From Halichondria panicea (lineage: Eukaryota > Porifera > Demospongiae > Suberitida > Halichondriidae): a stretch of 64,000 nt of DNA. This document shows, piece after piece, positions 22,152 through 33,160 of the stretch. A model generated the notes under the pieces. It ran no database searches. It saw only the letters and a list, made by a program, of their open reading frames with translations, and had not been told where the DNA came from. How positions within the stretch are numbered: position 1 is the first letter of the stretch; each line of letters begins with the position of its first letter. The stretch covers positions 2,092,001-2,156,000 of the forward strand of contig NC_087390.1 of assembly GCF_963675165.1 (NCBI RefSeq), written 5' to 3'. The position numbers and the translations under genes were made by a program.

Positions 22152-25100
22152 CTAGGTCACGTCCCATAGGTCTTGGAGAGAGTATCCTTCTGGTAGTTTT
22201 TCAATGGCTAGTCCCAGCTCAGGGGAGAACACAGGATCACGATCCACGGACTTGTGGGGGTCAGCATAATACGCCTGCAAGGGTGAGGGTATGATTAAGG
22301 GAGACAGTACCCAGAGAACTTACAGCAAAAGTGTCCATCTTGTCTTTGGTCTCCACCACCTCAATATCATCAGTCACACTCTCAGGCACTGGCAGAGATT
22401 GCTCATTATCACCAGAGCTCTACATGAACGGAATGTACCGTTAATGAAACAAAACTGTACTCACTTTGAGTGAAGCCATTTAATAATGTGCAGTATTCAT
22501 AATCCCTTCTCTGTTGTTAACCCACCCTGTTGCTATAGCACACCCACTCACCTGTTGTTCCACTTGGAACTCCACCCCAAACACGGGACTGGCGCAGTAC
22601 ACCTGATAGAGTGAGTGAATCTCTTGTACCACGTCCTTAAGCTTCTCATACGGATCAACTCTGAACCCAAGCACAAACCCCCCACTGTGTTCCGACGTCT
22701 CCATCACCATAGCAACACCGAACTTGGAGTCTCTGACCTTCACAAGCCGCTAAAAACGATATTCATTGATGACTGATTACAGAGCTACTCCTAAAGTGAA
22801 ATGAAAAACACACAATTTCCACTACGTAACCCAGAGAAACACATTATGGGCAGCTGTGTGAAATATTATGGGCAGCTTTGTGACTCCAATATGCTTCTAA
22901 GAAACACATTATGGGCAGCTTTGTGACTCCAATATGCTTCTAAGGAAAAATATTATGGGCAGCTTTGTGACTCCAATATGCTTCTAAGAAACACATTATG
23001 GGCAGCTTTGTGACTCCAATATGCTTCTAAGGAAAAATATTATGGGCAGCTTTGTGACTCCAATATGCTTCTAAGAAACACATTATGGGCAGCTTTGTGA
23101 CTCCAATATGCTTCTAAGGAAAAATATTATGGGCAGCTTTGTGACTCCAATATGCTTCTAAGAAACACATTATGGGCAGCTTTGTGACTCCAATATGCTT
23201 CTAAGGAAACACATTATGGGCAGCTTTGTGACTCCAATATACTTCTAAGGAAACACATTATGGGCAGCTTTGTGACTCCAATATATACTTCTGGGGAAAC
23301 ACATTATGGGCAGCTCTGTGACTCCAATATATACTTCTAAGGAAACACATTATGGGAAGCTTTGTGACTCCAATATACTTCTGAGGAAACACATTACTGG
23401 AAGCTTTGTGACTCTAGATTAATATCCCTTTACAGTTCAATGCAAGCAATCTTAGTTTGCATTTGTGGTTCAAAAGATCAGCCCAATCTACCATGATTTT
23501 ATCGTCACCCCCAATGAAATGGCCATGGCTTAAAGATGGGCGTGCCTTGCTGCTGCCTCGATGAAAGTATGTGTGGCTTTTAACAGCTACACTCTGGTTA
23601 ACTAAGCTTCTTAGCAAGCATGTAGACTATTGTAGATCTGCTGGCTTGTGTATGCTAGCTTGTGTAATACCTGTGTACAACAAATGGCTTGCTGCTTCGT
23701 CTTTGATAACCATTGCTTGTAGTCAGAACATTAAAGGTTTAGGCAATTTGAAACAGAAATTGGGGGAGCTACCCACAGAGCAAAATAAGTATGGAACATC
23801 CAATTTCAGTAGAACCGGCACTACAGAGTGAAGCCAATTTTAGCAAAAAGGGGGCAATTTTATTCATTCAAGATTCATATTCTATGGCTACCAAAATAGT
23901 CCAGAAGGTCTACCAATGATTCTACCAATGATACTACTCAGTCCTATATGGTGCACAGCTGGTCTAAACCTTTTTTTATTCTGTCCTGTCCAGCAAAACT
24001 TCAAAGTATAATCACATTCATCCAATCTACCACAAAAATAATCATTGAAAAGTTAACATGTTGTACTGTAAAAAAGGACAATATACTTCTGGGGTAAACA
24101 CATTATGGGAAGCTTTGTGATTTCTGGAAACACATTCGGCTTTGTGCAATATACTTCTGGGGAAACACATTACGGGGGGCAGCTTTGTGACTCTAGATTA
24201 CAGCGTATAACATAAGGATTTGTGTTAATTCTGACTAGAATGTTGACATAATTATATAACACACGTCCCCAAATTAACTGTTCATACACTCTCACCATTT
24301 GCAGATAGGGTACTGAGATGTTGAAGCTCTCATTGAGGTTGGAGTGCCACACCACACGCACATTAGTGATATACATCGTACCAAGGTTACCCTGGAGTGC
24401 ATGGTAACAAGCAATAAGGCTGTCATCCGTATACCAGCTCATGATACTTACCTGGTCACTGCACAAGTTCCAAACACCATTCAACTGAAAAAAAGACAAC
24501 AATTAATAACAAAAGGTCACACAAACTAATGACTAATGATAATATAATCATAAGAACATACAAGATAGTACACTATAACTGTATACACGCACTTGGGAAA
24601 GAAATTGGGAAAGCCGTAGAGTGCTAGCATGACTGAAACCTTTCTGTATATGCAGCTACAGGACCCACCAAAAGGTACCTCGTTGTAGACACCAGACAAC
24701 CTTCACCACACACACACCCAGCAGTAGTTTCAAGACCGAATCAAGAGTAACCAACACACCACAGACTCACCTTAGTGTATAGCTGCTCTCTGGGCAGTAG
24801 CTTCAACTCTTTGCTCTCTCCCAGTAGGGCACTGCGTAGCTTGAGCTCTCGATAAGGTTTGGACGTCTCGTACGCTCTGTACACTGACATCACCGTGGAG
24901 AACAGGCGAGGGCTGTCCGGAACCTTGCGTACAGGGAGGGAGGGGATTGGTAGATGAAAAAAAAAATTTTGAAATTACTGAATTGAGGAACTACTTACAA
25001 GATTAGTGAAGATAAATTCAAACTGAGTTTTGTCAACTTTAGTCATCAAATACAGCGCTTCAGTTGTCCCTCTTTGTTTCTATGGAAACAGTGTCAAATA

Positions 25101-26855
25101 TAGAGTATTCACGAGTACATTCAGTAACTGTGCACTCACAGAATTCACTCTCTTTGTAGTCACTGAGGTCACTGTGTGGTAACCAATGGCTACAAGAGGG
25201 TATAAGCAAATGTACAGAATTATAGGCTAGTTGGTGAAAGCAATGAATGGATGTACATGTACATCAGAGCTTCTTGATAAAACTCACAAAGGTTGACTCT
25301 CTGATAGTCAGCTGACGTCCAAATCACTCGCAGGTTGGTCACAAACAGTTTACCTGTGTGGGGGAGACATGGTGTTACCTAGACTGGAAACCACTCCCCT
25401 TCTCTCGGGAGAAAGGGACTGGCAAGCTGCCGTGTTGAGAGTTGTCCCAGTGCGTGAGGAATGTCACGCTGCCACAAGAATGTATACGTCACAAATACTC
25501 TGTGCCACCGCCCACACGCTAACTATTACTGCACAAAATATTAACGGCCTCGAGTATAAGTACATTCACTGGCGGTCTGTTATCAAGGCTGAACTAATAT
25601 CATTACGCATTTTGTGGTTTATTCTAATTGCATTCCAACAGGACAACTCTCAACACGGCAACTTGCCAGTCCCCAGAGCCCAGAAGTAAAGGGAGTGGTT
25701 TTCCAGTATAGGTGTTACCTTTATCACCATGGTAACACTAGTGTTCAAGCTGGCGCTGTGCTAATGCCTCTCGCCATGTTTTTGCTTTCGCTGAAAAGTT
25801 ATATTAGTTTCTATAATGAATTTTATATAAAGTTAGCTTATCTATATAAATTCACTGAGAAGAAAAGACTTATTTACATGCATCTATTGTTGTATTATGT
25901 AGACCTCAAGAAAGAAGAAAATTGATTTGTAGTTCAGCATATATAATATCTAAGAAGAAAAGACCTGTGTACATGCATAATTATTGTTATCTATAATATT
26001 ATTGTTATATGGTAGTGTGTTTTGTGGCTTACCAGGCCTTCAAGACAATAATGATTCTGCCAGGAGGATCTGGATCTGGATCTTGGAGTCTTACACATGG
26101 GGAATGAGCACGCATGCGCATTACATCCACAGGAATAATTAAAGGGTGTGTCCAAAGAGATCAATTTCACAAATGGCTACTGCTAGCTAGCTGTTTTAAC
26201 AGATATTTTCTGAGTATTGTAGCTAACAAAAAGCTAGCGCTTTAGTGCAAGGCTAACTCATATATTGAATAGAAAGTTTGTGCGGACAGATGATGCTATG
26301 AAATATTCTGAAGAGACTGCAACAGCCTTCAATGTGAGTCAAACTAGCCATAACTCGAGAAAGAAGCTTTAGTTTGCTAATCCACGAATCAAAATCCAAA
26401 AGAACGTGGCTAGAAGCCTATAGAAGCTGTTAGCTTTCGTCGCATTGCAACCGTTGAGCAGTTATAGCTGGAATACACACACACACAGACAGACACACAC
26501 ACAGTCAGCTTTACCGTATCCCTCGTGCGGCTACGCCTCGAGGCATAATAACAACAACATACCTCTATGTCCATTGTTCCCTTTAGTGTCCTCCACTTGA
26601 GACAAGTAGTCGATCACCGACTCTCCTGCCCTCATCTGGAGCAGGCTGGGTGTGCAGGTGTGTAATGGGTATCATAAAAAATGAGCACATAATTCTAAAC
26701 ACATAAAACTATCCGAATTAACTTACTGTACACCCATGCTTTCAGTGTATATTGTCAGTTTTGTCCCAGCATAATTACACACTACCTAGCTTCACTTACT
26801 GTACTGGGGCATCGAACTTGATCTCCCTGTCCTGCCATACGGTGCTAGAGGCCAT
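22152..26855 (-). CDS. BBS5: BBS5, BBSome subunit (intact copy)
   Basis: Eleven exons join in phase to 344 aa, close to the 341 aa of human BBS5: 26855-26800, 26645-26563, 25353-25288, 25189-25140, 25079-24999, 24923-24771, 24484-24452, 24391-24296, 22749-22552, 22419-22324 and 22274-22152. Diagnostic segments are [83 protein letters not shown] and [15 protein letters not shown]5 has two PH-like domains and is part of the BBSome, which moves membrane proteins into and out of cilia. The gene is divergent from a broken TMEM67 copy, with 144 bp between start codons. Intron 2 carries two inserted elements, and intron 8 holds a long satellite. It is the only BBS5 copy here without disabling changes. 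Confidence 0.93.
22838..23411. repeat. 43-bp tandem repeat in BBS5 intron 8
   Basis: The unit begins AAACACATTATGGGCAGCTT and continues TGTGACTCCAATATGCTTCT. About 13 copies lie head to tail. In the left part they alternate between two variants (AAACACATTATGG and AAAAATATTATGG), giving an 86-bp higher-order unit. More copies occur at 24080-24190 in the same intron, and degenerate arrays occupy the equivalent intron of other BBS5 copies (14200-14690 and 45440-46320). Confidence 0.9.
25381..25711. mobile_element. MITE in BBS5 intron 2, 9-bp target duplication
   Basis: The ends TAGACTGGAAACCACTCCCC and GGGAGTGGTTTTCCAGTATA are inverted copies. GGTGTTACC flanks both sides; the empty site is present once in the other two BBS5 copies near 34850 and 48327. 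A 9-bp duplication points to a Mutator-like or hAT-like source, not a Tc1 type. No ORF is seen inside. Confidence 0.8.
25723..25736. promoter_or_regulatory. RFX-type X-box in BBS5 intron 2
   Basis: ATCACCATGGTAAC fits the RFX X-box (half sites around ATGG). The identical 14-mer is kept in the two other BBS5 copies (34861-34874 and 48338-48351). In the copies without insertions it lies about 320 bp inside the BBS5 start and roughly 450 bp from the TMEM67 side, close enough to serve both ciliary genes. In this copy the inserted elements have moved it further from the promoter. Confidence 0.5.
25738..26550 (+). mobile_element. 0.8-kb repeat element, copy 1
   Basis: Begins near CTAGTGTTCAAGCTGGCGCT and ends ACGCCTCGAGGCATAAT. 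It matches 27656-28460 in inverted orientation and 46888-47723 in direct orientation; the final 200 bp also occur at 32650-32845. The end is a GC-rich hairpin (CCTCGTGCGGCTACGCCTCGAGG). It sits in BBS5 intron 2; the empty site is seen in the copy at 34875. No ORF of recognisable type is inside. Confidence 0.8.
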
Positions 26856-26999
26856 TTTGCAGCAGATTAGGGTGGAGATACGCCCCCTTTCCTGGAGGCC
26901 TGAGAGGGTGGAGATACGCCCCCCTATCCTGCAGGCATAACCTCTAATAAGCTCCATGATTTAGACACCTCCAGCTAGCTCTTCTCGATCTCCGGAGCT
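26856..26999. promoter_or_regulatory. Bidirectional BBS5/TMEM67 promoter, unit A
   Basis: 144 bp separate the two divergent start codons. The region holds two direct copies of GGGTGGAGATACGCCCCC followed by (T)ATCCTG. The same block is found between the start sites in unit B (about 35205-35260) and unit C (49268-49325). No TATA box is obvious. The spacing and the conserved block suggest one shared promoter. Confidence 0.6.
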
Positions 27000-28823
27000 A
27001 TGCTGTCTATTGCTGTCCTCTGCAGCCTCCTAGGAGCTCTATGGATCAGCCCTCTGAATGGCCAACAGACAGGACCCTCTCCAGTGGTGTTTGTGTCACC
27101 AGAGAGCTGTACTGTAGTGAGGGGGTGGAGTACTACAGTCCCTCTAGACTGACCTGTCTCTCATGTACGTGGGGCTAACCGGACCACTGCAGAAGATGGT
27201 AAAAATGAGATGAGCTCGGGAATAAAGTGTATGTGCGATTGTTTGTACTGTACAATGGTTATGGTAACTAGTGGGTAGTGATTAATATTATGGGTTTTGC
27301 AGGGTTGACGTGCACATGCTCGCCTGGTTTTATTCAGATCACAGGATTGCACGGAATGTGCCAGCCCAACAGTAAGCACACACCCTCACCCCTAGCAACC
27401 GTCCCTGTCCCATGCACTGTAGGTATCGTCTCGTGATGGTCTGTTCTGTCTGTCGTGTGTGGATGGCTACAACTCAGCCACTGGACAATGCAACACATGC
27501 CCTGGGGGGAGATCACACATCTTGGGTGAGTGACATTATGGTAACCCCTTACTTAGTACATGTATGAGTATGAATAATACCAGGCACGCTTAAGTTTGCA
27601 TTATTTGCAGTGTTTACAACCTTAAAATTGCTTTTACACTGTACATAATTAATTATGCCTCGAGGCGTAGCCGCACGAGGGATACGGTAAAGCTGACTGT
27701 GTGTCTGTGTGTGTGTCTGTTCCAGCTGTAACTGCTCAACGGTTGCAATGCGACGAAAGCTAACAGCTTCTATAGGCTTCTAGCCACGTTCTCTTGGATT
27801 TTGATTCGTGGATTAGCAAACTAAAGCTTCTTTCTCGAGTTATGGCTAGTTTGACTCACATTGAAGGCTGTTGCAGTCTCTTGAGAATCTTTCATAGCAT
27901 CATCTGTCTGCACAAACTTTCTATTCAACTGAGTTAGCCTTGCACTAAAGCGCTAGCTTTTTGTCAGCTACAATACTCAGAAAATATCTGTTAAAACAGC
28001 TAGCTAGCAGTAGCCATTTGTGAAATTGATCTCTTTGGACACACCCTTTAATTATTCCTGTGGATGTAATGCGCATGCGCGCTCATTCCCCATGTGTGAG
28101 AAAATAATATCCAAGATCCAATCCAGATCCTCCTGGCAGAATCATCTTTGTCTTGAGGGCCTGGTAAGCCATAAAACACTACTATAACAATATAGATAAC
28201 AATATGCATGTACACAGGTCATTTCTTCTTACACACTGAACTACAGATCCTGGAAGAATCAATTTTCTTCTTTCTTGAGGTCCTGGTAAGCCACATAATA
28301 CAACAACAATAGATGCATGTAAACAAGTCTTTTCTTCTCAGTGACTTTATATAGATAAGCTAACTTTAATATAAAATTCATTATAGAAACTAAAATAACA
28401 CTCTAATACTGTTGAGCGAAAGCAAAAACATGGCGAGAGGCATTAGCACAGCGCCAGCTTGAACACTAGTTAATACTGTACTAAATTCATGTTGCTCAGC
28501 ATGCCCCCTAGAATGTTGTGGTCCTCATCAGCCAGATTGCTCCACTGACACGTGCAACCTCCATTTTGTTGGCTGCTGAAGGCAATGATGTACATACTAA
28601 CTGGACATGGCAATATGTACTGTAGCCTTGTTGTGCCTTTTACTTCGTGCCCTATAATGGCACACAGTGCGTATTAACCCCTGTAACTCCTCCCCTAGTT
28701 GACACACCCTGATCCTGCTGGTTCTCCCTGCAATCGTGAGTGTGTAGAGTGTCCTGTAGGGACCTGGGCGACTGTGGGGGGTCTCCAGTGTACCCCTGTG
28801 GAGTGGGAGACTGCTCTCAGTGT
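27000..28823 (+). pseudogene. TMEM67: TMEM67 exons 1-4, broken copy (unit A)
   Basis: Exon 1 (27000 to about 27190), exon 2 (27303-27371), exon 3 (27423-27525) and exon 4 (28699-28823) match the intact gene. Disabling changes: a 5-nt insertion in exon 1 after GAGAGCTGTA, a 4-nt insertion before GTGGGGCTAACC, and an 8-nt deletion in exon 2 that removes the PIG codons. Intron 3 carries the inverted 0.8-kb repeat element. No exon beyond 4 is present; a DCTN2 fragment follows at 30004. Confidence 0.88.
27656..28460 (-). mobile_element. 0.8-kb repeat element, copy 2 (inverted)
   Basis: Reverse-complement of 25738-26550, starting ATTATGCCTCGAGGCGTAGC and ending CCAGCTTGAACACTAGT. It lies in intron 3 of the broken TMEM67 copy. 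With copy 1 it frames the BBS5 and TMEM67 start region in a large inverted repeat. Confidence 0.8.
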
Positions 28824-28835
28824 GTGAGTGTTGTT

Positions 28836-28898
28836 AGCCTCGTTCGATCCCGGTCGAACTTTTCTTTATGGAACAATTGGTCTGGGAACGAGACTAGA
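28836..28898. repeat. TAGCCTCGTTC foldback in TMEM67 intron 4
   Basis: Arms TAGCCTCGTTC(GAT)CCCGGTC and GTCTGGGAACGAGACTA flank ATGGAACAATTG. The same element is found at the same place, 10-20 bp after exon 4, in units B (36230-36290) and C (50333-50391), so it predates the duplications. Confidence 0.75.
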
Positions 28899-28899
28899 G

Positions 28900-29990
28900 T
28901 GTTATAATTATTGACTTGTATGACAACATCATGATATCCTAATTGCCAGATCACAAAGATTTTTTGATCACTTGGCTCATTTGCTAAAGTTTTAACATTG
29001 TAGTAATACAGCACATGTATCGTATATCAAGTTTAGAATGTTAGGTTAATCGATCACACTGTACAAGCCTGATTGCGTTTCTAAGTATTGCGATTGCATG
29101 GGAAATTGCATGCACATGCTCACTCTTCACAGTTTCTTTCGATTGCGAATTATGGGAAGCAACTCGCAATCGAAAGAATGTCGCATTCGAAAAAATATTA
29201 TGCAGTGTAAATAAACAAAAGTTCAATTGTTTACTTATAACTACTACATTTATACATTATTTATTTTATCTTATACCGTATAGCGCGAAATTTTCGAGGG
29301 GCTTAATTTTCGCGGATTTCGTGGGTTAGAATTCTACACGAAAATAAGTCTACGAAAATTGTTCTTTAATTAGAATTACCTGCTATCGTGCAAATATTTA
29401 AAGGCGTGGCTTCCGGTAAGCAGTCATTCCGCGAACATTGTGCAACGAAATGGCTTTTAGAGGCCAATCCACGAAATATAAGTGCCTCAAAAATTTCGCG
29501 CTATACGGTACTAAGCATAGTATTGCAGACTCACTATCGTCTAACTAATTTCTAAGTGCTCTGTACATGCATGTGTGCATGGCTGATAACGCAATTGATC
29601 TAATAATAGTGAATACCGTATAGCGGGTAATTTTCGTATACGCATATGAACTACCCATTTAAATATTTCGTATTTCAAATAAATTATTCGTACAGCTCAG
29701 GATGGTGACATTGAATCTATTGCGGTAGAATAATTTCATAGTTTTAATTTTCGAAATAGACGAACATTTCCACTATACGAAAAGAACCCACTATATATGT
29801 ACCTTGAATCTAATACTAATTTTTTCGGTTCTGTATCAAGGATAATGAATCAGCATGCTCTACAGTTTTGTAAGTGTAGTCTAATTTTATCTGCCAAACC
29901 ACACCCAACACGTCATCTCCGATCCGTATAATAAACGTATATGCATTAAAAACCTACAGTAGTTTGGATTAACGAGAGTTTACTGTATTC
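28900..29990. other. Intergenic with TACCGTATA MITEs
   Basis: No exon is supported. Elements at 29274-29510 and about 29614-29795 are palindromic. The sequence 28900-29230 is shared with 36430-36740 of the next unit (TMEM67 intron-4 derived). Confidence 0.5.
29274..29510. mobile_element. MITE with TACCGTATAGCGCG ends
   Basis: The left end TACCGTATAGCGCGAAATTT pairs with the right end AAATTTCGCGCTATACGGTA, 20 of 20 bases. The interior is non-coding. The flanking bases are TTA and CTA. Confidence 0.85.
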
Positions 29991-30003
29991 CCCACCCCCA
30001 CAG

Positions 30004-30325
30004 ATCTCAGAGACTCGGGACAAAGTGGGTGTGGTGTCAGCAGTGGCCCCCCCTTTATCCCGCCACCTGGTTGCTACACACCTAAGAACCTTCATGAGAG
30101 AGCTGCTCAGTTTGCGGCTTTTATGGGGCAGACAGTCAAGAGAACATGACCAATCAGATCTCAGACCTACAGTCACTGCTCACCAAGGTAACCCATGACA
30201 AATCAGCTGTATTGTTGTAATGATTGTGTGTTTCTTGCTGCAGGTTCAGGGCACATTCCAAAGCAACCTAGCTGTCTACAATCCAGTCAGAGTTCAGCAG
30301 ATTAGAATCAAAACTGAAGATCTAA
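30004..30325 (+). pseudogene. DCTN2: DCTN2-like last two exons, broken (unit A/B boundary)
   Basis: A stretch preceded by CCCCACAG encodes remnants of ISETRDKVGVVSA and TNQISDLQSLLT; a second exon after a roughly 60-bp intron encodes the tail up to ESKLKI then TAA. Deletions between GCCCCC and GAGAGAGCTGC shift the frame. It is tail-to-tail with GTPase gene 4, as in the other units. Confidence 0.7.
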
Positions 30326-30509
30326 CATGTAGCTAGAATTAATTTCAGAACTATATGACTCTTAAAATAGTTGATATTGTCACACTCATTTGATCTCTCG
30401 ATCTCATGCTAGATCATAACTAAAAACTATACACAACAGGAATAAAATAAGATGCGTCATGCAATGTATAACGCATCAGTTACTCACTATTATTATATAC
30501 TACTGTTAT

Positions 30510-32138
30510 CTAATATACTTCAGAGTTGTAGTTTATGCTTTCAGACTTAGCAGCTCGAATCACTTCAAGCCTCTTCACCATCTCATCTCTGGTCTTGCGG
30601 AGATCATCTGTATCAGTGCCAACGGTGCCTTCAAGATGGCTCTCGATCACAGCTAGTTGGTTTTCAATCAGCTTGGTATAGTTGCGAGCCGCACCCAATG
30701 ACTCAAATTCTGCGATATCTTTAGAAAGTTTAACTGACAATTTCTTTCTTGCTGCTATAGACTTCTGCAATTCTTTTTCAAGATTTTTGTACAGCATTTT
30801 AGCTCGCTCCTCATCGCTTTCTGCTTTTACAAAGTTGTCTTTCATATCATCAGCAATAAGATCCTGTACAACATCTTCTTCTCTGAAGAGAGACTCTTCA
30901 TGATAGTGGTAGGTGTAGCTGTGGCCACACACCTTGCACAGCTCGCCTCCTCGAATACACGCACAACGCTTGAACACTTCTTTATCAAATGACTTTGGAA
31001 GAGAACAAGACACATGGCAATTGCTGTGGCAACCTTTTTTCCCACAAAGGGTGTTGTGGTCGTTAGTTCCCTCTACAACCCATTTTTTGAATCGCTGTAC
31101 AGTTTTGAAGTTTTTATTGAGGGTCTTCGATTTCACCGCCGCGTCAACTTCGGCCTTGACATCTTTGAGAGACTTCTCCAACATCATCTGATTGTCATAG
31201 GCTGTTAGCGAGGCTAAAACACTCTTCTCGATAGCTTTCTTCTTTTCGTAGAGCTCAATGAAGCGATGCGTGTGAACTTCAGGGAAATCTTTGATGGTCT
31301 CACACATCTCAGTAAGGACTTCTGAGGTTTGTTCGAAAGCGTTTTTCAAGCTCTTAGCCACTCTATCTTTGCCTAGTTGACCCACTTTCGCTTTCGCTTT
31401 CTCAAACCGACAGTACGGATTTTCAACAAAGAAGATAGTCTTAACTTCCTTTCCAAAATACTCCATCAGCAAGCTTGCATCAAAAGTGAGGTCCAGAGGG
31501 TCGGCTGTGTTACTGAACACAACAATCACATTGTCAAGGATACCTTTCGGCAGGATGGCAGTAATCTCAGAAAGAACATACTTCAATGAAGCACTTGCTC
31601 GAGCTTGACGACCATTGATGATCAGGCAGACACAGTTGATGTACTCTTCTTTCTTGAGGGCGCTGATGATTCGTTGTGCATTCGTTTTATCCTGCATGAA
31701 GCCACGAGAATCACCAAATCCAGGAGTGTCAATCACCCCAACCTTCAAGGCACCGACTTCCACATTGTAGAGTGTAGCATCATCAGTCTTGCTCTCCATA
31801 GAAAGTGATTGTGCATTCTCAAGCTTGATGTCATTGAATTGTTTGAATTGCTCAAGAGCCTCAGTTCCGAACCCACAGCCAAGAGCCTGCACAGTACCAC
31901 AGTTGTAGAGAAGGTTGAGGAACGAAGTCTTGCCAGATCCAGTTTCACCGATGAGCAGCATCTTGAAGGGATGGTGAGGATCTTTTCCCTTGAATGCCTG
32001 GAGAAAGTTGGAAGCCATATTTTTCACTCCAGTTGCTGCAGCTCCGATGCCATCTTTGATACGATCTCCTAAGCCGCGATCTGGCTTATCCTTCGATGCC
32101 TCACATTGTTTCTTTGACTTTGTCTGTCTTGTTGCCAT
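30510..32138 (-). CDS. AIG1/septin-like P-loop GTPase, single exon (gene 4)
   Basis: A 542-aa uninterrupted frame. The N-terminal 50 residues are basic and helical (LGDRIKDGIGAAATGV), the P-loop GETGSGKTSF is at about 64-73, DTPGFGDSRG at about 137-146, and SNTAD, in place of a G4 NKxD, at about 209-213. A Cys/His cluster spans about 365-413 (CHSNCHVSC and CKVCGHSYTYHYH), followed by a C-terminal coiled coil to about 535. It is very similar to gene 5 over the full length, so the two are recent duplicates. It lacks Death domains and filamin repeats. The 5' flank has GGGAAAGAACCAGGGAAAA about 150 bp from the start, shared with gene 5. Likely a nucleotide-binding protein; its role is unknown. 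Confidence 0.92.
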   Translation of the reverse strand: MATRQTKSKKQCEASKDKPDRGLGDRIKDGIGAAATGVKNMASNFLQAFKGKDPHHPFKMLLIGETGSGKTSFLNLLYNCGTVQALGCGFGTEALEQFKQFNDIKLENAQSLSMESKTDDATLYNVEVGALKVGVIDTPGFGDSRGFMQDKTNAQRIISALKKEEYINCVCLIINGRQARASASLKYVLSEITAILPKGILDNVIVVFSNTADPLDLTFDASLLMEYFGKEVKTIFFVENPYCRFEKAKAKVGQLGKDRVAKSLKNAFEQTSEVLTEMCETIKDFPEVHTHRFIELYEKKKAIEKSVLASLTAYDNQMMLEKSLKDVKAEVDAAVKSKTLNKNFKTVQRFKKWVVEGTNDHNTLCGKKGCHSNCHVSCSLPKSFDKEVFKRCACIRGGELCKVCGHSYTYHYHEESLFREEDVVQDLIADDMKDNFVKAESDEERAKMLYKNLEKELQKSIAARKKLSVKLSKDIAEFESLGAARNYTKLIENQLAVIESHLEGTVGTDTDDLRKTRDEMVKRLEVIRAAKSESINYNSEVY

Positions 32139-32139
32139 T

Positions 32140-33160
32140 ACTCAATAATGATATATAATCGTCCTGCAAGTTATATCATACTGTTATACATGCAAATTCA
32201 TGCTCTTCTTTTATAACAGCAGATGAAACAGTATAGTGTTACAATAATAGATCTATATATAGAGTTATAACGATCACAAACCTATAGGGAAAGAACCAGG
32301 GAAAAGATAGAATTGAGTGAATACTTGGCCGGTGGGGAAAAAACCAGGGAAAAAACCAGGGAAAGGGGCATAAATCACCGAGTACAATCAAAACTTAAGG
32401 AGTATCCTATTCCCATGCACATTCCATTCGCTAAATACGTCACTAGCAACGTGTAAACTGTTAGGTAATCACTTGTGCGTGTGCCAAGTTAGTCTCATGA
32501 ATCAGCCGCCGTTCTTTTGGAACCACCAAAAGAACGGCGGCTGATTCATGAGGCTAGTGCCAAGTAATAGCAGCTAGGAGTGCATGAATGGGAGAGCAAC
32601 TACTATACAGCCCATACAAACCCGTTGTTGTCTGAGTACAATATGTGTGTAAAACACCCACATCTCAAGTGGCTATTAAAAACAGTGCCAAAAGAACATG
32701 CTAGAAGCTTATGGAAACTGAGAAACTGTTCGTTTTAGTCGCATTGCAACCGTTGAGCAGTTACAGAGTTACAACTGGAATACACACACACACACGGTCA
32801 GCTTTAAATTACCATATCCCTCGTGTGGATACGCCTCGAGGCATAATTATTAATTAAGGCGCCACAAAAAATTACTTCTATGGTACCAAATTAAATAGAA
32901 CGGAGAAAAATACATAAGCCTCAACTGGTGCCTCATTTATACTGATGGCGACGTTGATATTGTAGGATAAATAGGTTTGATCACAATTATGGCTTCATTT
33001 GGCAACCCAATTAGAACCAAGACTATTCAAGGTTGGCGTTAGACGTTTTATGATATTGGTAGAATTTCTGATTGTAGCCCGCCTGCCATATAGCCATACA
33101 TTATGGTCATGCCAACACAGTTTACATTACTACAAGTGTTTGTGAATAGTATAACAGCTG
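32140..33160. other. Intergenic upstream of gene 4
   Basis: Holds repeated AACCAGGGAAA motifs (32284-32365), a foldback with 33-bp arms (about 32490-32565, ATGAATCAGCCGCCGTTCTT), and a 200-bp truncated copy of the 0.8-kb repeat element (about 32650-32845). No exon is seen. Confidence 0.5.
32284..32365. promoter_or_regulatory. Repeated AACCAGGGAAA motif upstream of gene 4
   Basis: GGGAAAGAACCAGGGAAAA appears once, then AAACCAGGGAAA twice more. The same 19-mer lies at 40432-40450, at a similar distance upstream of gene 5. It is the clearest shared promoter-proximal element of this GTPase pair. The factor that would bind is unknown. Confidence 0.4.

Noticed and set aside
22838-23411. CRISPR-like regular repeats
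   Set aside because: The 43-bp units are directly adjacent with no unique spacers, and the setting is an intron of an animal gene.
32284-32365. NF-kappaB sites upstream of gene 4
   Set aside because: GGGAAAGAACC resembles a kappaB site but does not fit the ten-base consensus; only a shared motif can be claimed.
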